64,000 nucleotides of DNA from positions 1 to 64,000 of the forward strand of contig JAJKHS010000160.1 of NCBI GenBank assembly GCA_021154885.1, read 5' to 3'. The notes beneath the pieces were generated by a model. That model was not told where the DNA came from, made no database searches, and saw only the letters and a list, made by a program, of their open reading frames with translations. Positions 45,626 to 54,237 of this stretch are shown in pieces. Position numbers and translations under genes: made by a program. Every line of letters begins with the position of its first letter. Positions within the stretch are counted from its first letter, which is position 1. The DNA comes from Thermoanaerobaculum sp. (lineage in GTDB: Bacteria > Acidobacteriota > Thermoanaerobaculia > Multivoradales > UBA5704).

Positions 45626-46024
45626 TTAGCGCAGAATGGTAAATCCAGGATGGCCCATTAGATCGCGGTCGAAGGAAAGTGTGTCGTCGCAACCCGCGCG
45701 GCCGTTCTGCCGGCCGATCAGGTAATCAGCGAAGTCGGCTTGCCCTGTTCGGTATTCCTCCAGAGCCCGCTCGGCCAGATCCCGATCCTGGACCTCGAAG
45801 GAGCCAACCGAGAGGATCAATCCGAGAGTCGAGCAGATCTTGTCTCGGCCTAGACGGTAAACGCTCCGCAAGACCCAGACCAGCTCGCAGAGCACGACGC
45901 TGGGGACGTGATAGCGCTCTTCTCTCTTCGTTCCTTGGTCGAACAGATTCTTCACGACTTCGACTTGGTGAGGGTCATCCAGCAGCAGATACCGAACGAG
46001 GATATTAGTGTCGAGGCCTCTCAA
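45626..46024 (-). CDS. vapC: PIN-domain toxin (VapC-like)
   Basis: A 132-residue PIN-domain nuclease with the acidic residues in GLDTNILVRYLL (Asp5), VLCELVWVL, and DFADYLIGR, plus TLSFDRDL at the end. Such toxins cleave specific RNAs. The start overlaps the antitoxin stop by 4 bases. All four catalytic acids appear present. Confidence 0.9.
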   Translation of the reverse strand: MRGLDTNILVRYLLLDDPHQVEVVKNLFDQGTKREERYHVPSVVLCELVWVLRSVYRLGRDKICSTLGLILSVGSFEVQDRDLAERALEEYRTGQADFADYLIGRQNGRAGCDDTLSFDRDLMGHPGFTILR

Positions 46025-46290
46025 GCTTCACCCTTGAGGATCCGTTCATTCTCCGCGGCGTGGAATTGCGCTATCCCCTCGTTCATCTCCTCGACGCTGA
46101 CAGCGCGCATCCCTGGTTGGTGAAGCATCCCGAAGAGGCTCTGAATGGGAGGCGAGGCAGGGCGCAGCTCAACTTTGCCCGTGCAATCGATCAGGAACTC
46201 CACTCGATCCCCGGCGGCAAGGTGGAGATGCTCCCTGACTTCCTCGGGCAGTCTGATCTGGCCTTCGCTGGTGATCGTGCTGGTTGGCAT
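46021..46290 (-). CDS. vapB: AbrB/MazE-type antitoxin (VapB-like)
   Basis: An 89-residue protein with a swapped-hairpin AbrB DNA-binding domain (TSTITSEGQIRLPEEVREHLHLAAGDRVEFLI-like opening, given here from residues 3-34) and an acidic, Glu-rich C-terminus that should wrap the toxin. The start ATG at 46290 follows AGGAGG. It forms a toxin-antitoxin pair with the next gene and likely represses itself. Confidence 0.88.
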   Translation of the reverse strand: MPTSTITSEGQIRLPEEVREHLHLAAGDRVEFLIDCTGKVELRPASPPIQSLFGMLHQPGMRAVSVEEMNEGIAQFHAAENERILKGEA

Positions 46291-46328
46291 CTTTTTCCTC
46301 CTATCGAGAACTGTACCACGATCCGCCC

Positions 46329-48671
46329 TCACACATAATACCCCCACCGCCCATCCAGCCGCTCCGAGCCGGTGTTCTTCTCCAGCCCCTCGGAGACCAT
46401 GCGGAAGGCCTCGACGATGCCGGGGACGAGGAGGGGGCGGTCCTGCTCGTCGAAGGGGATGTGGGCGCGGAACTCGTTCGCCGTGCCGAGCCGGGGCTCC
46501 AACTGGTGGGCCAGCTTGCAGAGCCCCTTCAGCCGGACCAGGAGGGCGATGAGGCCGCTGGTGGTGAAGTAGCTGTAGGGCTCCACGCGCTCCAGGGCCG
46601 CCAGGAAGGACGCCTCGTCCCGGAACACCTGGACGTTCCCCCGCCAGCTCTCGTCCGACTTGGCGGTGACCAGCACCGCCACGGGACGCAGGTCGGCGAA
46701 GCCGAAGTTGGCGACGTGGAATTCGACGAACCGCTCGAAGTCGTCCGCGCTGCCGCCCCCCAGCTCCTCGAAACGCCGCCGCAGGTGGGTGGCGAAGGTG
46801 TCGCGGTGGGTCACCACCCGGTCGAGGGAGGCGGCGTAGTAGCCGGCCACCACCCGCCGCCGGCCGTGCTTTTCATAGATCACGGGCGTGCCGATGGAGG
46901 ACACGGCCCAGGCGGCGTGGATGGCGGCCTGGAGCGCCCGGTGCGTGGCCTCCTGCCGGTCCGGGTCCCGCTGGTAGAAGTGCTTGAGAGGCGCCAGGTC
47001 CTTCTCCTCGCGCGCGGTCACCAGCAGGCACAGGTCCCGGGACAGCTCCTCGGGATTCCAGTGCAGGACGTCTTCCAGGGTCAGCCCCCGGGAGTGCGTC
47101 TCGAAATATTCCTCGGGCTGGAACGAGGCGAGGTCCACGTGCGGCGGCAGGGCGTCGAAGTCCAGAGTCTTCAGGCGGTGAAGGAGGATGAGCAGGCCGA
47201 GGGTGTGGAGCTCGGCCTGGTGCTTGGCCGAGCCCAAGTCCTGCAGGGCCTTGGGGCTCAGGCCGCTCTGCTGGTTGCGCCGCAGCCGGGGCTGCCCCAG
47301 GAGGTCGAAGACCTGGCGGCTGTTGTCGGTCTCGGTGTAGTAGCAGGCGTTGCCGGGGAACATGGGGACGTGGGGGTCGTCGCCGAACACGGCGGTGCGG
47401 GCGAGGAGGAGCCCGAGCTCGCTGCTGGTCGTCACCCGCATCACCCGGTAGAGGGCGTCGGCGTTGGAGATGGTGAAGTAGCCGTTCTCGCCGCTCTTCA
47501 GGACGTAGTCCAGCACCAGGGGGCGGCCGTGCTGGAAGGCGACCGGCTCGTGGGGCTCGGCCAGCAGGTCGAGGTCCACGGGCGGGTAGACGGCCAGGCG
47601 TGCGGGCGGGGCGGGCACGATCACGGGGTGACCCTGGCCTTGAGCGCGGGCGAGCTGGCGGCGGATGGCGCCGTTCATCGGCGGGCTCTCCTTGACCAGC
47701 ACGGCGTCGACGCCGATGGCGGCGGCGGTGATCAGCATCTTGATCTGCTTCTCGGCGTAGAGGCGGGCCAGCTCTTCGGCGAAGATCTGCTTCTTGCGCA
47801 GCTTGTCGTCGATGGCGCTGTGGGCGAAGCCGAGGCGAATGGTGCGCGAACCGTCCTCCTCCTCGTCGTACATGCCGCCCACGGCGGTGGTGTGGGCGGC
47901 CAGCACCTCGCCGGCCAGCCGGTCGCGGACGTTGGCGAGGTCGTCCCGGATGGCCGCCAGGTAGACCTCCTTGAGCTCGTCCATGCGCGAGCTGCCGCGG
48001 GCCACGCCGAGGAAGGGGCCGGCTTCGTCGAGGTCTCCCAGCTTGTAGGCGGCGACGCTGGCGAGGGGGATGCCGACCACCACCGAGCGGAAACGCCCGC
48101 GGCCGCCCGGCAGCGGCCCGCGCTCGGCCAGCCAGCCTTCGAGGAAGCGGCTGAACGGCTGGCCCACCCGCTGGCGCAGGGCCTCTTCCAGGAAGCGCGC
48201 CTTCGCCTCGTCCGGGCTCTCGGGACCGAGGCCGCCGCCGGCCAGGAACTGGCGGATGGCCTCCTGGCGCCCGACCGCGTCGGCTTGGGCGAAGTCCTGG
48301 AGGCCGGGGATGGCGGGATCGACGCCGAGCACCGTCAGCTCGACGGTGACACCGCCCACCGTCCGGTATCCCAGGTGGTCGAGAGCTTCCGGGTGGCGGC
48401 CGTGATCACGCTCCTGGAGGTCGAAGAGGAGGCGGGTGAACTGCCGCACCTCGGCCTTCGACCGGCCGGTGATCACCAGCCGCGGCGAGCGGCCCGCGGC
48501 GGCGGGATTGTCCCGGGCGGCCTCCTCGAAGAAGCCGATGACCTGCAGGGCCGTCGCGCCGCCCACGGCGCCCGTGCCGCCGAAGAGGACGTGGACCTGG
48601 TCGAAGAACGCGGGATCGGCGGCCGCCCGGCGGAGCTGGGGACCGAGACGGTATCGCTTCGAGCGGCTCAT
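46329..48671 (-). CDS. Large uncharacterised protein with N-terminal Rossmann motif
   Basis: A 780-residue soluble protein. Near residue 28 HVLFGGTGAVGGATALQ resembles a dinucleotide-binding loop. The rest has no family I recognise; conserved-looking segments include VVVGIPLASVAAYKLGDL and FTISNADALYRVM. No signal peptide or membrane helix. It might be an unusual NAD(P)-dependent enzyme with a large C-terminal domain. A repeat hairpin separates it from the SDR gene upstream. Confidence 0.75.
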   Translation of the reverse strand: MSRSKRYRLGPQLRRAAADPAFFDQVHVLFGGTGAVGGATALQVIGFFEEAARDNPAAAGRSPRLVITGRSKAEVRQFTRLLFDLQERDHGRHPEALDHLGYRTVGGVTVELTVLGVDPAIPGLQDFAQADAVGRQEAIRQFLAGGGLGPESPDEAKARFLEEALRQRVGQPFSRFLEGWLAERGPLPGGRGRFRSVVVGIPLASVAAYKLGDLDEAGPFLGVARGSSRMDELKEVYLAAIRDDLANVRDRLAGEVLAAHTTAVGGMYDEEEDGSRTIRLGFAHSAIDDKLRKKQIFAEELARLYAEKQIKMLITAAAIGVDAVLVKESPPMNGAIRRQLARAQGQGHPVIVPAPPARLAVYPPVDLDLLAEPHEPVAFQHGRPLVLDYVLKSGENGYFTISNADALYRVMRVTTSSELGLLLARTAVFGDDPHVPMFPGNACYYTETDNSRQVFDLLGQPRLRRNQQSGLSPKALQDLGSAKHQAELHTLGLLILLHRLKTLDFDALPPHVDLASFQPEEYFETHSRGLTLEDVLHWNPEELSRDLCLLVTAREEKDLAPLKHFYQRDPDRQEATHRALQAAIHAAWAVSSIGTPVIYEKHGRRRVVAGYYAASLDRVVTHRDTFATHLRRRFEELGGGSADDFERFVEFHVANFGFADLRPVAVLVTAKSDESWRGNVQVFRDEASFLAALERVEPYSYFTTSGLIALLVRLKGLCKLAHQLEPRLGTANEFRAHIPFDEQDRPLLVPGIVEAFRMVSEGLEKNTGSERLDGRWGYYV

Positions 48672-48695
48672 GGCGGCGATTCTACTGGAGAAAAA

Positions 48696-48779
48696 CAGGG
48701 ACTTCAGGGACAGCAGGGACTCCAGGGACGGAGGAGTCCGGCGGTATCTTCGTCCCTGTTGTCCCTGTTGTCCCTGTTG
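48696..48779. repeat. GGGAC-type 9-bp-unit inverted repeat element, copy 2
   Basis: Left arm CAGGGACTTCAGGGACAGCA... and right arm of GTCCCTGTT units (three tandem copies) can fold into a hairpin. On the minus strand the arms are followed by TGTTTTTCT, so it may terminate the SDR transcript just before the 780-residue gene. Same family as 32016-32117. Confidence 0.85.
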
Positions 48780-48788
48780 CCCTTACCC

Positions 48789-49868
48789 TCAGCGAGGCTT
48801 CCCGTACTCGACCGCGTCGCCCCGCAGCTCGTTGTTCTCCACGGCGGCCTCGTCGGCCAGCCGGGTGAGCATCGAGGGGACCCAGCGCGAGGCGTTCTGC
48901 CAGCCCGGCCGGGCCTCCCGGCCGTCCTCGCCCGCCGGGGCGGGGAGGAGCCGGGTGATCGCTTGCAGGAGGCGGGCGGTGACGTTGGGGGCCAGGGTGG
49001 CGGCCAGCACGGCCGCCCGCGCCTGGGGGGTGAGGGTGAGGTGGGGCTCGCCGTAGCGGCAGGCCTCGACGATGCGCCGCGCCGCCCGCCGCCCGGCCAT
49101 GGAGGTCAGCGGCAGCGAGTCGGCGACGGCGAACCAGGCGAGCTCCGCCGCCCGCCGTCCCTTGAACAGGGCGTTGACGTGGGAGCCGGTGCGCATCAGC
49201 CCCGGACAGACGGTGGTGATGTAGATCCCCTCCTGTGCCAGCTCGGCGCGCAGGCCGTCGGACAGGCCGACGAGGGCGAACTTGCTGGCGCTGTAGGGGA
49301 CCAGGTGGGGGACGGCGATCCTGCCGCCGATCGAGGCGATGTTGACGATGCGGCCGTTGCCGCGCCGCCGCAGGTGGGGGATGGCGGCCAGGACGGCGTA
49401 GAGCGGACCCCAGAAGTGGACCCGCAGGGCTTCCTCGAAGTCCTCGACCGTCATGTGCTCGAGGGGGCCCACCTGGATGGTGCCGGCGTTGTTGATCAGC
49501 ACGTCCAGCCGGCCGAAGCGCTCGGCCGCCGCGTCGATGGCCCACTGCGCCTCGCCGCGGTCACCGACGTCGCAGGGGAGGGCCAACACCCGGTGGCTGC
49601 CGAGGGCGGCGAGCTCGCGCCGGGCGAGGTCGAGCTCGGCCGGATCGCGGGCCAGGATGGCGAGCCGCGCCCCCTCGGCCGCCAGCTCCCGGGCCATCAG
49701 CAGCCCCAGGCCCCGCGAGCCGCCGGTGATCACCACCGCGCGGTCGCGGAACTGGATGGGCCGGCGCCGCCGCAGTGCCCGGGCGGCCACGGCGAGGCCG
49801 GCGGCGGCCGCGAGGACCGCCGCCGGACCGGCCAGACGTCTCAGATCTTCACGGGCCGGGGCCCTCAT
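48789..49868 (-). CDS. Short-chain dehydrogenase/reductase
   Basis: A 359-residue classical SDR with an N-terminal hydrophobic segment ([14 protein letters not shown], residues 16-29, probable membrane anchor), [19 protein letters not shown], and the catalytic IGGRI...YSASK set. The extra C-terminal ~90 residues are helical and unassigned. ATGA overlap with the alcohol dehydrogenase gene upstream. Confidence 0.87.
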   Translation of the reverse strand: MRAPAREDLRRLAGPAAVLAAAAGLAVAARALRRRRPIQFRDRAVVITGGSRGLGLLMARELAAEGARLAILARDPAELDLARRELAALGSHRVLALPCDVGDRGEAQWAIDAAAERFGRLDVLINNAGTIQVGPLEHMTVEDFEEALRVHFWGPLYAVLAAIPHLRRRGNGRIVNIASIGGRIAVPHLVPYSASKFALVGLSDGLRAELAQEGIYITTVCPGLMRTGSHVNALFKGRRAAELAWFAVADSLPLTSMAGRRAARRIVEACRYGEPHLTLTPQARAAVLAATLAPNVTARLLQAITRLLPAPAGEDGREARPGWQNASRWVPSMLTRLADEAAVENNELRGDAVEYGKPR

Positions 49869-51118
49869 GCATCATGCTCCCGGCCGTTGCCGCCGTGAGA
49901 GTGCCCGTTTCCCCCGAGCGTGTGCGTGTGGAAGTGGCCGTTGCCGCCGGGCTTGAGGACGATCTTGATACAGTCGTCCTCCTTGTCCCGGAACGTCTTG
50001 TAGCCCCAGGGGGCGTCGTCCAGGCCCAGGCGGTGGGTGATCAGCCGCGAGGGATCGATCTCGCCGTTCTGGATGCGCTCGAGCAGCGGCTTCATGTAGC
50101 GCATGACGTGGGTCTGCCCCATCTTCAGGGTCAGCCCCTTGCCGAAGGCCGCGCCGAACGGCACCTTGTCGAGCACGCCGCCGTAGACGCCGGGGATCGA
50201 TACCGTCCCCCCTTTGCGGCAGGCCTGGATGGCCTCGCGCAGGGCGTGCGGCCGGTCGGTGCCCAGGCGCACGGTCTGCTTGGCCTTGTCGTACTTCGCG
50301 TCGAGCGTGGTGCCGTGCGCCTCCATGCCGACGGCATCGATGCAGGAGTCGGGGCCGCGGCCGCCGGTCATGTCGCGCAGCGTGTCGAGGACGCTGTCCA
50401 CCTCCTCGTAGTCGAGGACCTCGGCCCGTCCCCAGGTCTGGGCGAGCAGCAGCCGCTCGGGGAAGCGGTCGATGGCGATCACCCGCTCGGCGCCTAGCAT
50501 CCAGGCGCTCTGGATGGCGAACTGGCCCACCGGGCCGCAGCCCCAGATGGCCACCGTGTCGCCGGGCTGGATGTCGCAGTTCTCCGCCGCCATGTAGCCG
50601 GTGGGGAAGATGTCGGAGAGGAAGAGGACCTTCTCGTCCTCGATGCCGTTCTCGATCTTCAGCGGACCGACGTCGGCGAAGGGGACGCGGGCGAATTCGG
50701 CCTGGCCGCCGGCGTAGCCGCCCATCATGTGGGAGTAGCCGAACAGGCCCGAGCCGGACTGGCCGTAGGCCTTCTCCGCGATCCAGGCGTTGGGGTTCGA
50801 GTTGTCGCAGGCCGACCACAGCTCATGCTCGCAGTACCAGCAGCGGCCGCAGGCGATGGTGAAGGGGACGACGACACGGTCTCCCGCCTTCAGGTTCTTG
50901 ATCTCGCGGCCGACCTCCATGACCTCGCCCATGAACTCGTGGCCCAGGATGTCCCCCTTCTTCATGGTGGGGATGTAGCCGTCGTAAAGGTGGAGGTCCG
51001 AGCCGCAGATCGCCGTCGAGGTGATGCGCACGACGGCGTCGCGGGGGTTGAGGATTTCGGGATCCGGGACGGTCTCCACCCGGATGTCGTTCTTGCCGTT
51101 CCAGCAGACTGCTCTCAT
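49865..51118 (-). CDS. Zinc-dependent alcohol dehydrogenase, formaldehyde dehydrogenase-like
   Basis: A 417-residue medium-chain dehydrogenase. Catalytic zinc ligands in [11 protein letters not shown] and GHEFMG; structural zinc Cys in [18 protein letters not shown] site [14 protein letters not shown]. The long loop after SNPNAW resembles glutathione-independent formaldehyde dehydrogenases. The C-terminus is an unusual Gly/His/Asn-rich tail ([15 protein letters not shown]) that may bind metal. Confidence 0.88.
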   Translation of the reverse strand: MRAVCWNGKNDIRVETVPDPEILNPRDAVVRITSTAICGSDLHLYDGYIPTMKKGDILGHEFMGEVMEVGREIKNLKAGDRVVVPFTIACGRCWYCEHELWSACDNSNPNAWIAEKAYGQSGSGLFGYSHMMGGYAGGQAEFARVPFADVGPLKIENGIEDEKVLFLSDIFPTGYMAAENCDIQPGDTVAIWGCGPVGQFAIQSAWMLGAERVIAIDRFPERLLLAQTWGRAEVLDYEEVDSVLDTLRDMTGGRGPDSCIDAVGMEAHGTTLDAKYDKAKQTVRLGTDRPHALREAIQACRKGGTVSIPGVYGGVLDKVPFGAAFGKGLTLKMGQTHVMRYMKPLLERIQNGEIDPSRLITHRLGLDDAPWGYKTFRDKEDDCIKIVLKPGGNGHFHTHTLGGNGHSHGGNGREHDA

Positions 51119-51160
51119 CGGTTTTGCTCCCGGCCTTGTCAGGGCTCTGATGTCGGTTTC

Positions 51161-51946
51161 CTAGATGGGGTTCTTGACGTTGAGGAGGGACCGGGTGCCG
51201 TGGGGTTGGCCGTCGGTGGTGGCGACCTCGCCGGCTTCCATCAGCTCCTTGAAGCGCCGCAGGTCCTCGCGCACCTGCTGCTCGGTGATGCCGGAGAGCA
51301 TCTTGCCCACGGCCTGGCCGAGGAAATGGCCGGGCACCTGGTAGTCCAGGGAGGCCCGGACCACCGTGCCGCGCCCGCCTGTGGCCGGCTCGAAGAACAC
51401 GGTGCCGGCGTTGTGCACGTCGGAGCCGGGGAGCGAGCGCCAGGAGAGGAGCGTGCCCTCGCGCTGCTCGAGGATCTCGGCGTCCCACTCCAGCTTGAAG
51501 CCGAGCGGGCTCTTGCCCACCCAGTGGGAGCGGCGGCCGTCGAGCTCGGTCACGGAGTCGAGGTTCTTCATGAAACGGGGGAGGTTCTCGAGCCCGCGCC
51601 AGAAGCGGTACAGCTCACCGGCCGGCCGGCCGACGGTGACAGCGGTCTCGATGGGGACCAGGGCCACGGCATCGGAGGCGCGCTGGGCGATCTTCTCCGG
51701 CACCGGCCAGTGGCCCGTGGCGCCGCGGTAGATCAGGGGTGCACCGGCGGCGGCGATGCCGAGCGTGCGCCAGGAGCGCTGCTTGGCGGCGAGGGCGACC
51801 AGCGCCGCGCCGCTGACGATCATGGCAGCCTGGCCTACCCGGGTCATGAAGGTGGCGGATTCCTCGTTGGCGGGGTAGCCTTCGAGGGCGGGTTCGAAAG
51901 ATCCCGTGCTCTGTTGGACCGAGATCAAGATGACTTCCTCTCGCAC
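51161..51946 (-). CDS. SRPBCC-family protein with N-terminal membrane segments
   Basis: Encodes 261 residues. A hydrophobic region (residues ~35-75, DUF2892-like with AAMIVSGAALVALAA) is followed by a polyketide-cyclase/COQ10-like SRPBCC domain with IETAVTVGRPAGELYRFWRGLENLPRFM. The role is unknown; similar proteins are often stress-related. The perfect-looking sigma-54 promoter ~100 bases upstream supports that. A 42-base gap separates it from the ADH start. Confidence 0.8.
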   Translation of the reverse strand: MREEVILISVQQSTGSFEPALEGYPANEESATFMTRVGQAAMIVSGAALVALAAKQRSWRTLGIAAAGAPLIYRGATGHWPVPEKIAQRASDAVALVPIETAVTVGRPAGELYRFWRGLENLPRFMKNLDSVTELDGRRSHWVGKSPLGFKLEWDAEILEQREGTLLSWRSLPGSDVHNAGTVFFEPATGGRGTVVRASLDYQVPGHFLGQAVGKMLSGITEQQVREDLRRFKELMEAGEVATTDGQPHGTRSLLNVKNPI

Positions 51947-52046
51947 GTGGATGCCTCCTTTGGATCAGGTTGAATTGAAAGTGGTGGCGGCCTCCTGGAC
52001 GACTCCACAGCGGCCGGCACGGCGCCGGCCCGAAGCCTGAAAAGCC

Positions 52047-52062
52047 CGCAAGAGACGTGCCA
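52047..52062 (-). promoter_or_regulatory. Sigma-54 promoter for the SRPBCC-ADH-SDR genes
   Basis: Minus strand TGGCACGTCTCTTGCG matches TGGCACG-N4-TTGC perfectly, with GG-N10-GC. It lies ~100 bases upstream of the start at 51946. Confidence 0.75.
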
Positions 52063-52137
52063 CGGAAATGGTCTGGTGACAGGTTCTGGACGCTTCTCCG
52101 GGGTGACCGTTGAGCCGCAGGGGACTAGAATAGCCCT

Positions 52138-52356
52138 ATGACCCGAGATTTCAACGTCATCATCGAACGCGACGGAGGGGGTTACTACGTGGCGACCGTC
52201 CCGGCTCTCAAGGGCTGCCATACCCAAGCCAAGTCATTGGACAAGCTCATGGAGAGGGTCAGAGAGGCGATCGAGCTGTGCCTGGAGGTCGAAGGGGAGG
52301 GAGAATTGGAGGATCTTGACTTCGTCGGGGTACAGCGGGTGAAGATCGCAAGATGA
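52138..52356 (+). CDS. hicB: HicB-like antitoxin
   Basis: A 72-residue protein with FNVIIERDGGGYYVATVPALKGC, the partial RNase H-like fold of HicB; the C-terminal DNA-binding domain is missing, as in the short HicB type. Its order (antitoxin first) and 4-base overlap with hicA mark a HicBA pair. The ATG directly follows TAGAATAGCCCT, with no clear SD. Confidence 0.88.
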   Translation: MTRDFNVIIERDGGGYYVATVPALKGCHTQAKSLDKLMERVREAIELCLEVEGEGELEDLDFVGVQRVKIAR

Positions 52357-52577
52357 GCCGGCTCCCCCGGATCTCTGGCAAAAAGCTCGTGGCTGCCCTG
52401 GCGAAGGCCGGTTTCGCGACCGTCCGGACCAAGGGCAGCCATTTCTACCTTCGTCATCAGGATGGACGAGCTACAGTAGTGCCGGTGCACGGCGGTGAAA
52501 CTCTTGGTCCGGGTCTGCTGTCTCAGATCCTCCGCGACTGCGAGCTTTCACCGGAGGATCTGCGCCGGTTGCTCTGA
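52353..52577 (+). CDS. hicA: HicA-like mRNA interferase toxin
   Basis: A 74-residue dsRBD-like toxin with SGKKLVAALAKAGF, catalytic His in TKGSHFYLRH and VPVHGGETLGPGLLSQIL. HicA cleaves mRNA independently of the ribosome. Confidence 0.9.
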   Translation: MSRLPRISGKKLVAALAKAGFATVRTKGSHFYLRHQDGRATVVPVHGGETLGPGLLSQILRDCELSPEDLRRLL

Positions 52578-52619
52578 CCTTCCTGTCTGCCTGGCCTCTC
52601 TTCGACCAACCGCGCGCCC

Positions 52620-53531
52620 ATGCCCGACACTCCCTCTCTCCCCGAAGTCACCATCTACACCGACGGCGGCGCCGATCCGAACCCGGGCACGGGGGGCTGG
52701 GCGGCCATCCTCCTCGATCCCGCCAGTGGCAAGGTCAAGGAGCTCTCCGGCGGCGAGCCCCGCGCCACCAACAACCGGATGGAGCTGACGGCGGCCATCC
52801 GCGGTCTGGAGTCGCTGAAGCGCCGCTGCCGGGTCCAGCTCTTCACCGACTCGCAATATCTGAGGAAGGGGATCACGCAGTGGCTCCCCGGCTGGATCGC
52901 CCGCGGCTGGCGGCGCAAGGACGGCGAGCTGCAGAACGAGGACCTCTGGCGCCGCCTCGCCGAGCTCGTCCAGCTCCACGACGTGAAATGGGACTGGATC
53001 AAGGGGCACGCCGGCAACCGCTTGAACGAGCGGGCGGACGAGCTGGCCACGCTGGAGATCCGCAAGCTGCGCGGGAGAGGCGCCGCCTCGGTGCCGGCCG
53101 AGCCGCCGGACGCCGAGGTCTTCCTCCGCGTCTCCTGCTCCGGTAAGCGGGGCGGCTGGGCGGCCCTGGTCCGCCGCCGTAGTGGGGAGGAGGAGCTCCT
53201 CTCCGCCGGCCTCTCGGGCACCACCCCCAACCAGCTCGACCTCCTGGGCGCCATCGCCGCTCTGGAGAGCCTGCCGCCGGGGACCTCGGTGGCCGTCCAC
53301 ACCGGCTCGGACTATCTGCGGAATGGCGCCAGCCGCTGGATCGAGGGCTGGCGCCGCCGCGGCTGGAAGACCCAGGAGGGTCAGCCGGTGCTCCACCGCG
53401 ACCTCTGGCAGCGCCTGGAGCAGGCCATGGCCGTCCGCCGGGTGACCTGGCCCGAGGTCAAGGGGCGGGAGGTGGCGGAGTTGGAGGAGCTGGGGAAGGT
53501 GGCGAAGGCGGCGGCGGGGAGCGGGTCGTGA
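52620..53531 (+). CDS. rnhA: RNase HI followed by a degenerate second RNase H-like domain
   Basis: A 303-residue protein. Residues ~8-150 are a complete RNase HI: catalytic Asp in IYTDGGADPNPG, Glu in NNRMELTAAI, Asp in LFTDSQYL and the final Asp in GHAGNRLNERADELA. Residues ~163-300 repeat the same pattern (GGWAALVRRRSGEEEL, NQLDLLGAIAALESL, VHTGSDYLRNGASRWIEGW, DLWQRLEQAM) but with catalytic positions changed (Asp to Ser or Gly, HAGN lost), so this half is probably inactive and may bind RNA-DNA or regulate. It cuts RNA in RNA-DNA hybrids. Confidence 0.9.
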   Translation: MPDTPSLPEVTIYTDGGADPNPGTGGWAAILLDPASGKVKELSGGEPRATNNRMELTAAIRGLESLKRRCRVQLFTDSQYLRKGITQWLPGWIARGWRRKDGELQNEDLWRRLAELVQLHDVKWDWIKGHAGNRLNERADELATLEIRKLRGRGAASVPAEPPDAEVFLRVSCSGKRGGWAALVRRRSGEEELLSAGLSGTTPNQLDLLGAIAALESLPPGTSVAVHTGSDYLRNGASRWIEGWRRRGWKTQEGQPVLHRDLWQRLEQAMAVRRVTWPEVKGREVAELEELGKVAKAAAGSGS

Positions 53532-53561
53532 CCAGTGGGTCCTAAGGGGGGGTGGGGGGCC

Positions 53562-53665
53562 CCTGGGACCGCCGGCGTCCCGCCGGCATCTAACTCCGCT
53601 TTCCTACCTCCACTCAAGAAAGAAAAAACGGAGTAAGTTGCCGGCGGGACGCCGGCGGTCCCAGG
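53562..53665. repeat. Palindromic element with perfect 27-bp arms
   Basis: CCTGGGACCGCCGGCGTCCC... (53562-53588) is perfectly complementary to 53639-53665. The 50-base middle is A-rich on one side and has inner arms ACTCCG/CGGAGT. It lies between rnhA and smpB and could serve as a terminator; a different family from the other repeats here. Confidence 0.8.
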
Positions 53666-53734
53666 GGGGCGTGCCGCCCCTAGTCACTTCTCCCCGCCGG
53701 AAGCCTCTTCCCCGCCCCTGATACACTTCCCTCC

Positions 53735-54208
53735 ATGGCGACCAAGGCCAGGGACGAGCAGCGCCCCCTCGCCTCCAACCGCCGGGCCCGGCACGACTAC
53801 GAGGTCCTGGAGACGGTGGAGGCCGGCATCAGGCTGAGCGGCACGGAGGTGAAGTCGGTGCGCTCGGGGCGGGTGCAGCTCAAGGACAGCTTCGTGGAGT
53901 TCAGGGACGGCCAGGCTTGGCTCGTGGGCGCCCACATCAGCCACTACACCCACGGCAACCGGGAGAACCACGAGCCCGAGCAGCCGCGCAAGCTGCTGCT
54001 CAAGAAGCGGCAGATCGACCGTTTCTTCGGCCGTACCCAGCTCAAGGGGTTGACCGTGGTGCCGCTCTCGGTCTACCTCAAGGGGAACTGGATCAAGGTG
54101 GAGATCGCCCTGGTGCAGGGCAAGAAGGAGTTCGACAAGCGGGAGGCCACGAAGGCCCGCGAGCTCGACCGCGAGGCCGAGGCCGCGGTCAAGGACGGCC
54201 GCTGGTGA
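53735..54208 (+). CDS. smpB: SsrA-binding protein SmpB
   Basis: A 157-residue protein with the OB-fold core NRRARHDYEVLETVEAGIRL, GTEVKSVRSGRVQL, FVEFRDGQAWLVGAHIS and HEPEQPRKLLLKK, and a C-terminal basic tail KKEFDKREATKARE. It carries tmRNA to stalled ribosomes in trans-translation. No ssrA gene was recognised in the window. Confidence 0.96.
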   Translation: MATKARDEQRPLASNRRARHDYEVLETVEAGIRLSGTEVKSVRSGRVQLKDSFVEFRDGQAWLVGAHISHYTHGNRENHEPEQPRKLLLKKRQIDRFFGRTQLKGLTVVPLSVYLKGNWIKVEIALVQGKKEFDKREATKARELDREAEAAVKDGRW

Positions 54209-54237
54209 CCGGCGGCCGAGCCCTCCAGGCCCTCAGA

